A stretch of DNA of 64,000 nt from Cercophora sp. LCS_1 (GCA_036250225.1 JAPZLL010000038.1:1-64000), one strand, 5' to 3'. Shown: positions 10,940 through 23,757, numbered from the stretch's first letter. The notes: generated by a model not told the origin, from the letters alone. Made by a program: numbers and translations.

Positions 10940-13900
10940 TCACATCATGCCGCCATTACCGTTCCTGGTTGTGCCCGCCTGAGGAGGTGTAATGCCCGAG
11001 GACTTGGAGAGCCCTGGAAGAGGCCTGAAAAGTTGGGCCATATCCAGGGTCAAGTCCGTTGCCCCATAAGCCGCATCTATGTCGCCCACTGATCCTAGCT
11101 CCTCCCCTCGAGAAGCTCCATCCGACAAGACCCAGTTCTTGACAGACTTTAAAAGGTGAATTACTTGGGTGAACCGTTGATCTGGAGGTACCTGAAGATC
11201 TGCTGACCGCGTGTGCTTGAGGAGATAGTTGGCCAGCCAGTAGAAGTGGATGCCATCCCGAGAAAACCCATATCGACGGGGATGGGGGGTCATGGATGGG
11301 GGGAATTGCGTTGCCATATCGTTGTCCCAGTTGGATTTGAATTTCTCCAAGGCCGTCACCAGCGTCTTAACTGTCTGTCGATCAAGAAGATTGGCATCGG
11401 CCTGAACTGGTGTCACCCGTCCGCTATGATTGTGCCCGTTCGCTGCGCCCACAAACCAGGTTGGTGGGAGTGGGGTGCTTGACCGATTGATCAAAGCCGC
11501 GCTTCCATCTAGCTGCACGCGTCTCATCATGGCCAGAAGCGCGTGGATCAAGATGAACTTGCCGTACAGGTTGGAGGCACCGGGCTGAATCTGGTATGAG
11601 GGATCCAGTAGGGCCTTCAGGACGAGATGCATTGCAGGTTGGTTACATCTTTGGGTTCCGTCAGGATTTCGGCGCTTTGCGAGCTCTGCACCATGTAGGC
11701 CGAGTGCTTCGGCGCAATCGTCGGAACTACCTGCGTCCCACGCTGCATCGTCCGTCGGAAGGGGCAACTCCATCTCGAACGTATCGAACTCGGGCCCACG
11801 GTTGAAGTACAGACCGAGGGCCACATCGCTGAGGAATATGAAATACATGATCCGGATTCTCTTCTCTTGCTCGGCCCAAAGGGCCCAGTCGAAGGTTGCG
11901 GTATTGAAAGTTTGCAGAGAGAAGTCGGGCTGATGGATTGGACTGTAGAGAGTGGCGTTCTTCGAAACGCGCAACAAGCCAGCCCTCCGAGAAAACGAGG
12001 CGATGAGCGGAAACACCCGCCTGGCTCTCTCTCGGTGCATCGGTGTTCCATGCCAGGTGATGAGGGCTTGAGTGAGCATAACCGCCTGCAATTCCTCGAT
12101 GTCTGTCTTGTCATTGCCGAAAGAATGGTAGTCATACTGGCCGTCGTGCATCAAAGCGGCATACACGGGGGATGAGCCCTCCAAGGCAGCCTCCAAGCAA
12201 TCCATTACCTCACGAATGTTAGCAGATGGAATAAACTGTGAGTAACATGCACCAATACAGCACATCCCCGCCAGGAGACCAACGTAGGCATCCATGATCC
12301 GGAATGTCGGAATATGAAGGATCGCGAAATGATTGTGGAAGTGGGTGTAGTTGTCGAGAAGCTCGCGAATGTGGGCGGCCTGAAAAACGAATGATACGCT
12401 TCCGTTTGTCGGGGCATGCGAGCCCTGAGGGGTAAGGAAATGGATGATCTTGGTAGAAAGTTGTTGGTACGAATTCGGAAAGGCGGGTGTGATTCCCCAA
12501 GAGGGGAATATGTTCGAGTCGGTCGGGGAGCCGCCAGGGATGCCGACCGCTCGAGCGGCGCCTTGATTAGGCTCTTGTTTGATTGCGGTCTGCGTCTGTC
12601 CAACATTAGGTGAGAAGGAATTGACGTAGCTATGGTGCGCACCGGTTGGAAACATTTGCGACCAATCAGTCGACCCAGATCCTCCAAACATCTGCATCCC
12701 GTTCTGGTTCTGGGGTACGTATTGGCCCAGCGAGGGGTTGATATTCGCACCCATATTGCTTGTCACGTCACCGCCGTTGTAAGCCTGATCGAAGCTACCA
12801 CCGCGTGTGGTCGCGCCCATGACGGAGCTTGTCATGCTTCTTCTATCGCGGTTCGCGTCGTCGATTCGCTGGATACTGCTAGATCTCGAAAGCTGGCTCT
12901 GATCGTTGGCAATGTTGTTCAACCCATCAGGAGCAGAAACGAGGCCGAATGGATGAATCATCCCGTCAGCGCCGGGTATAGAACCCATACCGTTAACGTG
13001 GTTCACATCACCATCACCACCCATCCCCTTCTGTTGGGTGGGGTTCTTCTTTACATGCGCCTGGGGGTGTGATAGGTGGGTCGCCCCCGTTGGATTTCCT
13101 CGCCGAACCGAACACTTGATAAAGTGACGCTTGAGGATATCACTACGGGAGAACGTGTCCCTGCACAAGACGCACATGTACGGGCGATCACCGGTGTCTG
13201 AACACACAAAGTTAGACCCCCAGAAACAGGCAAGCCAAGGAAAAATATACTTACGGCGGAGAAGGTGGCGCTTCAGATGTTTTGCGTGGAGATACGTCTT
13301 CGTGCAGTGAGGGCAAGGAAACTTGCCATCCGCGTCCTTCTGGGGAATTGGCGTCTTGCCTTGTCCGGCAGCCGGGGCCGCAGGTCTTCCTGGCGCACTA
13401 GGCAGGATGCCGCGACGGCCTTGCGATCCAACGACATGAGTAGGCTGATCACCCTCAGAGAGCATAGGTTGCTGCTGCATCAATGGGCTCTGGGCGTAAG
13501 GGGAGTTCATTCCAGTCTGCGGGATAACACCAGTAGCCGGCATCGGACGGAGAACGGGAGGCGCACGACCAACACCCGGAGAGGGGGCGGGCGCAATCGG
13601 CTGCGGATGGGACGCGGCCGTAGTTGTCGTTGTCATGACAGCCGTGCTGGTCGGATACTGGGGCTGGTAGGCATTGTTGCCCATCACGGGGTAACCAGCT
13701 GCCCCACGACCACCGTTCTGGGGCGGGGGTGGATAGGTAGCCATGTTTCCGCTCGTCGAGGAACCTGGGGTATTTGGTGTTGCTGGAGTTCGCGGCGTAT
13801 GCGGATAGCTCGCGTAGGGAGACTGTTGCATAAGCTGGTGGCCCGACTGGAGGGGCGGCAGGGTTTGAGTTCCTGCTGCCAAAGACTGTTGCTGGAGCTG

Positions 13901-13981
13901 TTGCGGAGATATCGCTGAAGGCGAGGGATACGAAGCCGCCGAGGAATTCGCTATTGTCGAATAATGCGGCAAGCCTTCCAT
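10940..13981 (-). CDS. Two-finger zinc-finger transcription factor with fungal-specific middle domain
   Basis: Two exons, 13981-13255 and 13197-10940, encode 994 residues. Residues 1-210 are a low-complexity region rich in P, Q, S and T. Finger 1 (residues 220-243) has C222, C225, H238 and H243. The linker TGDRPY follows, and then finger 2 (249-271) has C251, C254, H267 and C271, so it is a C2HC finger. After RRGNPTGATHLSHPQAHVKKN comes another disordered stretch, then from about residue 540 a helical region resembling the fungal_trans regulatory domain (motifs LLDNYTHFHNHFAILHIPTF and CCIGACYSQF). The 57-nt intron (13254-13198) interrupts the last histidine codon of finger 1 and is stop-free in frame, so it can be missed by gene callers. 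I do not assign an orthologue name. A 9.8 kb geneless region lies upstream. Confidence 0.9.
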   Translation of the reverse strand: MEGLPHYSTIANSSAASYPSPSAISPQQLQQQSLAAGTQTLPPLQSGHQLMQQSPYASYPHTPRTPATPNTPGSSTSGNMATYPPPPQNGGRGAAGYPVMGNNAYQPQYPTSTAVMTTTTTAASHPQPIAPAPSPGVGRAPPVLRPMPATGVIPQTGMNSPYAQSPLMQQQPMLSEGDQPTHVVGSQGRRGILPSAPGRPAAPAAGQGKTPIPQKDADGKFPCPHCTKTYLHAKHLKRHLLRRKYIFPWLACFWGSNFVCSDTGDRPYMCVLCRDTFSRSDILKRHFIKCSVRRGNPTGATHLSHPQAHVKKNPTQQKGMGGDGDVNHVNGMGSIPGADGMIHPFGLVSAPDGLNNIANDQSQLSRSSSIQRIDDANRDRRSMTSSVMGATTRGGSFDQAYNGGDVTSNMGANINPSLGQYVPQNQNGMQMFGGSGSTDWSQMFPTGAHHSYVNSFSPNVGQTQTAIKQEPNQGAARAVGIPGGSPTDSNIFPSWGITPAFPNSYQQLSTKIIHFLTPQGSHAPTNGSVSFVFQAAHIRELLDNYTHFHNHFAILHIPTFRIMDAYVGLLAGMCCIGACYSQFIPSANIREVMDCLEAALEGSSPVYAALMHDGQYDYHSFGNDKTDIEELQAVMLTQALITWHGTPMHRERARRVFPLIASFSRRAGLLRVSKNATLYSPIHQPDFSLQTFNTATFDWALWAEQEKRIRIMYFIFLSDVALGLYFNRGPEFDTFEMELPLPTDDAAWDAGSSDDCAEALGLHGAELAKRRNPDGTQRCNQPAMHLVLKALLDPSYQIQPGASNLYGKFILIHALLAMMRRVQLDGSAALINRSSTPLPPTWFVGAANGHNHSGRVTPVQADANLLDRQTVKTLVTALEKFKSNWDNDMATQFPPSMTPHPRRYGFSRDGIHFYWLANYLLKHTRSADLQVPPDQRFTQVIHLLKSVKNWVLSDGASRGEELGSVGDIDAAYGATDLTLDMAQLFRPLPGLSKSSGITPPQAGTTRNGNGGMM

Positions 13982-16900
13982 AATCCGTCACGAAAAATAC
14001 CCTAAGACCACGCGCACAGAAGAACCATCCGAGCCAGGGCACGCAAGGTTTTTTCTGCTCAGAATGTTTTTTTTCTCCCAAGATTCGCTTGATGGGAGAA
14101 AAAGGCGCGCGCAGCTGCAGTAAAGGCCCGAGAGAGACCTCCGACCAGTGGCTAAATTGGGTACCAAGGCACTCGAGCGGGCGGGCTTTGGGGTGCGTGA
14201 CAACTGTTTGCCCGACGCTGCACTCGAGCCGTGCCGATCACGACGTTCCGAATACCGGTGGCCCTTTGCGCTGAGAGACTGTCGGGCAGGATGCGTGCTG
14301 GCGTGCAGCTTTTCTCTGTGTCGCCGTTGCTAACGTCGAAGCTGACAACAGATCGAAGTGGTGCCTTCTGGTAAGTGGAGAATGCCTTAAGCGGAAGGAT
14401 GAGGCTCAAGGGAAAAGAGTGTGGTCAAGTGGAGAGAAATGGAGAGGGTTGAGTGGAAAGTCGGAGTGGAGACAATTTTTTTCTGTGCTGCCGCGTCCTT
14501 TTTATTTTTTCGGGGGGAATGTCAGGTACTTGGCTGATAGAAGAGCGGACCACAAGTGGGTTACGTGCGTGGGCAACAACCGTTGGGGGCAGGTACCTTC
14601 GTACTTGCGGGCGGGGACGAACTCGACGGAACGGGAAAAACTTCGAGGGGCCGCCAAACGATCAGACTTTGCTGACTTTTTTGCTTTCTTTTCTGGATGC
14701 ACCCAATTCCGCAAGGTTTGGCTTTGAGTCGGCGAGTCGCAGAGCAGACTTTTCGAAGACAAGAGATGCTGCCCGAGTTGCGCGATGAAGGGAGAAAAAG
14801 AGCATCAAGGCAGCGGAGCAAAGGGAAGGAACGCGGATAAAACAGGTCGAGCGATGGAAAGAGCGGAAGGGGGCCGAGGGCAAATGGCGTGGCAGGTGCC
14901 GGGGTACGGTTTTTGGTTAGGGCAAAACGCAGAGCCTGGCAAAACTGCCAACGAAAAAATCGAGCGGCCCTTGCCGTTTGGGGACACGACAGCCGAAAAC
15001 AGCGACAACTGCGGATAATGGACAACAGCATTCTCACAATTCTCCTGAACAAGCCCACGGCACTACCCTCCTGAAGCACAATCGTGCTGCATCCGCCTGG
15101 CGCACTCCATACCACAGACAAGCCCTGCGGAAAAGCCAATTCACAGACCGACTCCTCGACGGAGGATCAGCACGAGTATCAGTTTGATGGCAAAGGCAAT
15201 CCGGCCCTTCTGTGAACAGCAAATGCCAGACGGGGGTGACCTCATCGAAGCACAGTGCCAGGCCACCTTGCAGCACGCGGCGCGTAACGATAGTGGAAGT
15301 ACCTAAGTACTATTTGTCTCGGCAGCATTGCCCTGCCTCCAAGCCGTCGCAGAGCAAGGAAGGGCGCTCCGTACAGGCAGCGACTTCGCAGCACCACAAG
15401 TCTGGCCTGGATAGACGGAACACGACCTCATCCAGTAGGGACATTGCCGATTCATGTGATGGGGGCCCATGATGGTGTTGCGTTCCAGCTGCGCAACACC
15501 TATAGTTCCGCTAGGCGGGCTGACACACAAGCCACGGCGTCGAGAAGGGATCATCCAAGTCCTCCAAACAATACAAATACAAACCCTCGAAGAAATGCAG
15601 AACTGCGCATCTGATAGGCAACTTTGTCAGCAAGACCTGAACGCCAACGTCCGGGCCGCCGTAACATTTCCAAGGCGCGACTGGGTGTTAGTGCACATGC
15701 CAGCCTGCCCAGCCAGCCATGACACCATTACATCGTCCGCTTCTTTCCAGGGTGCCCAAACGAAAAATGCGCAAAGGGCGGAAATATATATTTATATATA
15801 GAGCGCCCGAGATGGTTGGAGGTAACATCGCCTGGCACACTCTCACCCTGTGAAGCAGTGCTCCGTCTTGACTTCGGCTCAAGCTGTGCGCCCACAAAGG
15901 CGCCCCCGTGCTTCACTGCGAATGGCCTCGCCTCAGACAAGCGCCACCGCGTCTTCTGAGTTGCCAGGATGGAAAAACTGGCTGGACGAGGAGACGGGGA
16001 AAGCCAGTACACTCAAAGCTTCTCTAGTGTAGGTTTTCGAGCACATGCAACGGGTCAAGAGACACTTCGTCGGGTACCTCCACGTACTGCACGCGCGGAC
16101 ACACCATGCTTCGCATCAAACGGGCTGTCCCACCCCATCTGTCGGTCCTGCTGAAATCTTGACGCGACAAGAGGAGGGAGAAGACCCCCGCGTTTACCTA
16201 TGATGAAGCCCCAGCGAGTACTTGTACGCCAGATGTAACCTCGCGAGTTCGAACTACCGTTGTTGTCTTCCAAGACTGGCCTCTGGAACCAAACGAGAGC
16301 ACGAGGACACCCGAAAGCAGCATCACTTCCCGGCACTGAAGTTGGAGGAGCGGCCATGAGTCCCACCGCCAACGGTCCAAACATTCACTCCCTGGCTTCG
16401 AACATGGATACGGGACGCTAGACCCCCAGGAAGGATACATGCGGTGGAGCTCAACAGAGCCTGAAGAAACTCTACCCATATCTGTGACCCCATCACTAGC
16501 TGCCACCAAGGGCCCAAGCCCCTGCCATGCCGCACAGAGGCCTGAGTTGCAAGCAAGTTGCGGTGTGGAACTCCTCTCCCGGATATCAGAACAGCTTGTC
16601 AGGACTAAGCTGGCAGTCAAGCAACAACCGCGGGCTGCGCCATCGCTCTAGGCCACCGGTTGGACAGCGTGTTTTGCAGGCGCTGGCAGCCGTTAGAGAA
16701 CTGCCAGGTCGCCGTGCATACACATAACATACGGCCCGGCGGGCTGCTTTTCCAAGCGCTTCACATCCGCGGCTGGGATGATTGCATCGCTAATGCTCGC
16801 CGCCGCGAGGCCGCACTGACGGTGCACTCCACACGAGCCCCAATCGTCCCGTAATGGACCATCGGCCTCGGAAGGTTGGGGGTTGGTTTAACGGCAGCAA

Positions 16901-19900
16901 AGGGAGCGATGAGACCGCCCGCCCACATCCCACACTGGCTCCCTTCAATTCCATCTCGGGAACTGTGGCCCCTCCCCTCCTGACGGAATTGGTGGGATGA
17001 TGTGCAGCATCCACGAGTCAAGCTGGCGAGCGAAAGAGGCCCAGACACGACACCCCTGCGGTTTATTCCCTGTCAGCCTCGGCCTATCTTGCTCCAGCAG
17101 GGGCCAACCGAGCAATTGATGCCGAGAGAGGGGCCGTTCGCCCTTCCGGCTGCCCCAGCTCGCACTGTCTCGAGCGCGGCGAGATGACGACAGCTCGGTG
17201 CCCCCTCAGACTCAGGGAGGAGGGGTTGGGCCATCCTTGCAAAGTACAAAAGGGTTTTTGAAACATGCTCGCACCCAACATTGAATGGTTATTCAACTTG
17301 AATACTACGTCAACAATCTGGCTATTCGGATCATCACGAATGCCACAGAATGCGTTGGTGCGCTTGCTGGGCATTTCAGCGTGCGGCACGGCCCAAGGGC
17401 CGCCTCGTCTCCCACATCTGTGGACCGAAGGCGGCTGGAGCGTCCGACTTTTTTCTCCCGCATATCTTAACAAACGCTTTAAAAAAAAAAGGAGCGATTG
17501 CCAGGTTGGCAGTTACTGGAGGCCAAACAGTCGGCCCAGTTCGAAGGTTTGAAAACTGCGAAATTGGCAGCGTGTGACGGGGTTTGTGGACTCATGAATG
17601 CAACTGCCTCCTGTGCGTCAGGTCACGCACGCAACCCTCCTTCAGATTGGCGACGCGCTGATGGTGTTGTAGAAGGTGGCGTGTGCCGCTCGAAAAGTGG
17701 TCCCTTCAAGGTTTCTTTTTTTTTCGAGGGTCAAAGGCGGCGAGTGGAGAGCTGGCCAGATCTGGGAATCTGAGGCTCTGGGAGGGGCCGGTATCGTGAA
17801 CCCACACCTGCGGGTTCTGTGCGACATACACTATAAAATTGGAGTTATGGAGGGGCTGTTCCTTCTAGAAGCTCTGCTATCTGCTCCACCGAAGCTGGCT
17901 CAATATCAACCACGTCTCTTCCCGTTCTCTTCAGCGGTTTGGACTTTTCTTGCCACGAACAATTTTCCGTCAACACTCACAAATGCAAAGTGCAGCGGAC
18001 ATCCACTTCCCCGGCCAAGACATCAGGGGTTGCTTTCGCTTCGAAGCGGGAAGCCGCGGCAACAAGAAAAACATGCCACGTCGCTGGCACGGACGAGTCA
18101 GGCATCTGAGAGGATGGTGAGCGAGCAAGAGGGCGACAACGGCCACCTGCCAAATCGAAGCGCGACAACCGGCGCTCTATCGGCAGCTATGAAGGCGGTG
18201 GCCGGCGATCGGAAGCTGGGCGGAGTGACGGCCAAGAGCGAGAAACCCCACAATCGCGTCGCCGAAGAGAAAGCTGCCGAGCTCTCCCAATTGGTCTCCC
18301 CCCTCGGCCCTAGCCTAGTGAGCTCGTGCTCGGTGGTGTTAGCTGACGTTTTCATCCACTATTTCGCTGCTGGCGCGAGCTCGCAATCACGGACCCCACA
18401 TGACATGAATGATCAAGGTCTTGTTGATGTTGTCGACTCGATTCTGGCTGAATCCCGCACAGGCGGGCCAACCCCCTCATCGAGCACCATGTGCACTTGT
18501 TGGGGGTGAGATTGGCGAATGGTGCCCCCAGCCATTCCCGGCGTTAAAGCCGGATGCCCAGCAAAATCTGCACCATTACCCTTGCTTGTGAGGAGTGATT
18601 CAAGTGGCGTCGAGGTGTGTGACCGTGTGTCGTGGTCCCGACAGCAGCCCGGCCACCCCTGGCCAGGGACCAAGACAACATTCACAAGCGACGACAGCAG
18701 TGTGGCTTTTGAACGGGAACTCTGTTCTCAGCGACGGGGTTTCCGGGGTATCGATTCGTCGTCGGATTGCACTAGATTGGGCGGAACGCGCCAGCCACCC
18801 TTTTCGGATGATAGCGACACAGCGTTCCAAAGGATGAAGACATGTCAGAGGCGGCATGTCGGTCAGACTCTGACAGCCCTTTATCATGGATCCGAGATAT
18901 TCTCCCTCCCTTCATCCGTGGGCCGGCGCTCGCCTGAGATGATCGGTGCAACTGAAGCTGAAGCGCCTCAGCAACCGCAAGGACGGAGCTGAGGTGTGGT
19001 AAAATAGTCGCCATCTAACTACTTGAAGCATGGCCGTTCGCGGCACTAATCAAAACGCGGTGGTTGGTAACAGACGAGTAAAGCCGAGTGCCAGAGGGAG
19101 AGTTTGTGTGTCTGGGCATCGACGCCTAACATTTGACATTTGTTCCCTTACCTTCCGGGCAACGGCAAGGACACCTACAAGACAGGCCACACGCGTGTCG
19201 CAAACGCCGCTGAGAGACTCCCGAGCTACCCCCGAGCCAACCCTCCCTCGTTCCTTAGCTCCCGAAGACGAGGACGAGACTGTTGGTGAGAGGTGAGCAC
19301 TCACTACCCGTTAGATGCATAGTAATAACAGGCGGGTCCACCTCGCAACTTGTTCCGAACGGGCCGCTTCGACAAATGGAATGGCACCCTCGAGGCTGCT
19401 CGTCTTCGGAAGAGCGGCCCACCGAAGCACGGCCGGTTACATTTCAGAGGCAGGCAACAGAAAACTTGGCCTACAGTCGGAAGCGACAGCAACTTCCAAG
19501 TCTCGGTGATGATTGATTGTCGGCGTTTCGCTCGCTGGGATTGGCGCATACAAAGCCAGTGTGGCCGTGACTCTTTGTTAGTGTCCTATGAGGTGGGATT
19601 GTTAGTCTGGGATTGATGGACTTGCACGATTGCATGTCGGCAGCCAACCCCGGCAGGGAACTGACTGCAGGTCGCAGGCAGACTGGCGTTTGTGTTTTCC
19701 CAGCCCAACGCCACACGGGCCGTTTGGCTCAACTATCTTCCCCTACCTTATAAGCTATGGCTCATTGAGGGCGAGAGAGAAGTGAGAGCGCAAGCGCATT
19801 GCAAGCGTGCGCGTGTGTGCACGCTCATGCGTGCGAGTCCGTGGGTGAGATTCCATCACACACAGGCATCGCCAGTCTTTGCTTCGCACGAGCGGAGTGA

Positions 19901-22900
19901 TGTTCCTTGCAACGCTGCGAGACCAGGCTAAGGCCCGATTGCAAGGGGTAAAATAGTCGGCGGTATTGCCGTTCCCGGCAACCCGCCGCCTTGTCCCTCT
20001 GACTGACACGAAAACTGGCTGATTTCCGGTGGGCTGGTGATCGCCGTCCGGGATCATGAGGGAAAGCAAAGAAAATAACACGGCACTGTGCACGGAATTG
20101 ACTCCGTCAAATCCCAATCTCTGATCATTATCAGATCTGAATCAACCCCTCTTTTTCGCTCAACGTTGAGGTCGACAACAAGCCGAGGTCTGTCTTCCGA
20201 TTGTCCCCAAGATTTGCCCCGCCATCTGATCATAGACAACTGCCGTTATTTGATTGCTCTTGCAAGACGTGATTGAACAAGTGAGATTGGCGACTAAAAG
20301 CGAAAGCGAGCAAGTTGGGCTCCGCGGGGATATTGTTTTGACACATTTCTGTTTGTTTTTTGTTACTGCTTCGCACACCGAAGCCGACACCGGGGTGTAC
20401 CGCCTTCCAACAAGCGACTGGTAGGCAAGTCTTTGCCTGCTGGTCACCTGCATTCGGATACATGGCAAGGCAAAAACTGCAGACGATGAATGGGATGTCA
20501 TCCTCGGTTCTACACGGGCCATTCGTTCGTTTTCTCTTGTTCATGACTAACAGAGTTGCAACACAACCCGCAAACTTGCTGCGTTTCCAAGTACACTTTT
20601 TCCATGCATCATCATCAACAGCGCCACAATGCATATTTCTTTGGGGCATTGTCGGCTAAGCCGAAAAGGGTAGTATTTCTGATGGGATCCCGTCCCTCGA
20701 CAAAAACCAACTTGGTGACAAACAGGAGGGGCGGCGAAGAAAGAGCCGACGCGGGATGATGAGATCAGGAAAAAATATCTTGCGTCGAAATGACAGCATT
20801 TTTCTTCTCTCTCTAAGGGAGCCATGCGAACGAATGCCTCCAGAAGCATGTCACCAGTGTGCTGGTTTGGTGCGACAGCAAAACCAGAGGCACTTCACAA
20901 ACTAAATGCCGAGTCATGAGCGTGACATTGTTGTTTCGAGCTGAGAGTGAGACTGTGGATGATCTGATTATGACGAGTCTTCACTGCCTTCTTTCCTTCT
21001 TTTTTTTGGGCTGCGCGGGCGTTCACCACCAAGCCCAGTTGCTTGACAGCGCTTCGTTTTGGGCGTTATCCCCGATAAGCGATTGAGCAAGATGCAATTC
21101 TCCGACGGTGGAGATGGAGAGCCTCGAGTTCATAAAGTTCATATTACCAGACTAGTGCAGTTCTCCATGGCTTCCCCTCGGATCCGACTGATAGACTCAA
21201 CGAGCAGTCGGAGATGGCTTGCGAATCGAAGCCCCGAGTTCGGGCGGTCTAGAATTACAACGGGAGATAAACTCGGCAGACAAAGGGGCGACGCAGGGCG
21301 GTCTGGGAGTCTTGGGAAGGTGTGCCAAACAAACCTTACAACCTCATCCTTGTTGGCAGTCGAGAGAGTATGAAAAACAGACGTGGCAAGCTCTCCGCCC
21401 AAGTGTCATATACACTCTGCCGTGTAACTTCGACAAGGATGATGACAGAAATAATCGGTCAAGGGCAGTGGCAAAAAAAAAAAAAAAAAATAGCCCGCGT
21501 CCGACGAGACGCGGCAAGCGACGTCTGTCGATGATGCTCACTGACCTCAATTTTGGGCCTTTCGCTCTAGCGGGAAATGGAAATCAATTCCTTGGATTTG
21601 GACCTGGAGCGCCAGGGTTTGCGGATGTCTCGGGGATTGAGGAGGCCCACACTTCAATTTCATCGACGGAATCGAACTCGGCTCGGGGACCGGACTCGGC
21701 GCCAATTAAGGACCCACTACTCCGGTCCAGAGACCCACTTGTCCGGCGCCGAAAAGTGAAGATGGTAGGATGTGCGAAGTGTTTTCCAGGTCCAACGAAG
21801 CAGAATACTACCAGGTGAGACGCCATGTTTTGCGCTTTTTTTCTTCGATGAGTGAAGGGCGTGAAAACATCTAGGCCAGCATCCACCCACTCCTACCGAG
21901 TCAGTATCGAAACAGCCGGAACAATTCCCAAACCCAAAGGCAAATTGTGTGCCCTCAAATCCAGGACTGCGTGGACATTTTTTTTCCAAGGACGTATTCC
22001 CGCTGTTACATCGTCAGTTTCCGACGCCGGAAATTGCCAGTGGCACATGCTAAGAGGCGATAAATGAGCAAAGATTTTTCGTCACGGGATCACAAATTTG
22101 TTGTTCGATCAGTCTTTTCTTTTCCACACCGCCAGTTGCCCCGATGAGTTTCCCACCCGAGATGGATCCCGACGACCCGACGCCGACACCGCTAATTTCG
22201 GAAGGAAGATGTGGCACGGCTCGCAGCGAATTCTGGTCATGTGGCAAGCTAATTGGTTTGTGGAGCTAATTCGGTGTCTCAACAGCACCTTCCTCGGGAA
22301 CGTGAGAGTGGAAGGGGCAATCTTTTGCGTGGTGGTTTCCAGGTCCGCCTCAGCACCAACACTTACGCACATGCGGCTATATGTCAACCGCTAAGTTTAA
22401 TGTTTAGTAGGGTGGATGTCCCTTTTCATTCTTGGGAACTCAGCTCCCGTCTTGTATTATCCAGCCAGTGGGAAGAGAGGGGAAACGTACCCGGCTGGAG
22501 ACGCGTTGCGTCAAAGCCCCCAAGGCAACCCGAGGGTCCGCGTGTTGGTAGAGCTTGAAAAGCTTCTCTTGTTTTTGGCTCCGTCTCCCTTTGAGGTCTT
22601 GATGGACTCTCCCGGCTACAGCGCGGCCAGGACCAATGCGCGGGTGAAACCAGATATTGCTCGGTCGGGAAACTAGTGCCATGAGCCGGAATTGAGCCTT
22701 CAGTTCACCTTAGGGGGCTTCATGAAGGATCAGATATTCACGTTCGACGCGAAGTTCCACTGATGTATGGCAAGCCTGGCATCCCGTCTGCTCCTCTGCC
22801 AACTCCGATTTGTTTTGAGAATGCTACACCGCCCTGGGCCATGATAGCACTTTCTCCCCTTTTGATCAAAACAACTAGAAGAACATCTTCAATAATTAGG

Positions 22901-23757
22901 TAGGTAAGCGTATTGGCCCAAGAGCGTGTCGAATCTTGTCTTGATCTGTGATATGCGCTCTGTGCTAACAAAAGGGGCCGTTGGCAGGGCTGGGTCCAAC
23001 ATGTCTATTTCGCAACTAGAAGTATACCTTGTCCCGGGTGAAACACTTTTTCTCGAGTGGAGGGTGGTTGACCCAAAATGCCAACGGGTATCGATTGTGT
23101 CAGTAAAGAGCCGCTTGATATCTCACCAAGATCTGCTTTTTGCCCTTGGTGTTCCATATCAATGAGGGTATGGGTTACCTCTCTCACAACAGAACCTGGG
23201 CATCTGACTAAATGACCACCGGAACCCGTCGGGTATGGGTACGACGCGGACATCGAGGGGCTTGCGTTTGATCCCGGGTCCTGTAGTTTTAAATCATATG
23301 TTTCTTGTTCAGGGAAACCATCAATATCACCGACAACTCCTATGCTTGCCTTTTCAGTGTCAGGTTGCATGAACCCGACACGTACCTGCCACCTGCCTAT
23401 GTCAACCACCTAATGTATATATGAGTAATAATGTCAACGGAAACCCCAGGGAGTATGAAGTTTACCAGGTATTGTCAAGCTGAATGGCACGAAATGCTAA
23501 GAATCGCCAAATGCAAACGGACTGAGCCCGCTCAGCCCTTTTATCATTGCTCGCGGGTCGGACACGGACACAAACATGGATGGCTCGAAGGCCATCGTGG
23601 ATACCGGACGTCTCACGTGGAACACGGGACTTCAGACACCTGTAGCCTAGGGACACGGACGTCGAGATTTATAGTTCGTAAACGAATTATATCCCATTTA
23701 GGGGGTGCCATCGTTCATAATTCTGCTTAACTTGTCTCGTCATAACCAACAAGCTTG
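13982..23757. other. 9.8 kb gene desert upstream of the zinc-finger gene
   Basis: I found no supportable gene. Open frames of 60-277 codons occur on both strands, as expected in GC-rich DNA, but none has a recognisable domain, consistent splice signals or continuity. The longest (17676-18509, plus) overlaps competing frames. The first kilobase or so (13982-15000) is the likely promoter and leader of the factor, with AAAA/TTTT runs at 14060-14100 and 14470-14520. Scattered simple features include an AT run at 15782-15800, a GTGC-rich palindrome at 19805-19824 and an A18 run at 21473-21490. The sequence is not strikingly AT-rich, so it does not look like RIP-mutated transposon debris. A long regulatory region or non-coding transcript is possible. 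Confidence 0.6.
21473..21490. repeat. A18 homopolymer
   Basis: Eighteen consecutive A residues in the gene desert, flanked by GGC and TAG. Such runs are often nucleosome-depleted. There is no adjacent target-site duplication or coding sequence that would mark it as a retroposed tail. Confidence 0.8.

Noticed and set aside
16225..16260. GTTCGAAC palindrome resembling a tRNA T-loop
   Set aside because: No acceptor stem, A box or poly-T terminator at the required distance on either strand.
17676..18509. 277-codon open frame in the gene desert, with TATAAAA at 17832-17838
   Set aside because: It has no ATG at its beginning, the TATA-like box lies only 9 nt before the first internal ATG, the composition is unremarkable and no domain is recognisable. 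GC-rich DNA readily gives such frames.
21473..21490. A18 run as a retroposon tail
   Set aside because: No coding remnant or target-site duplication flanks it.
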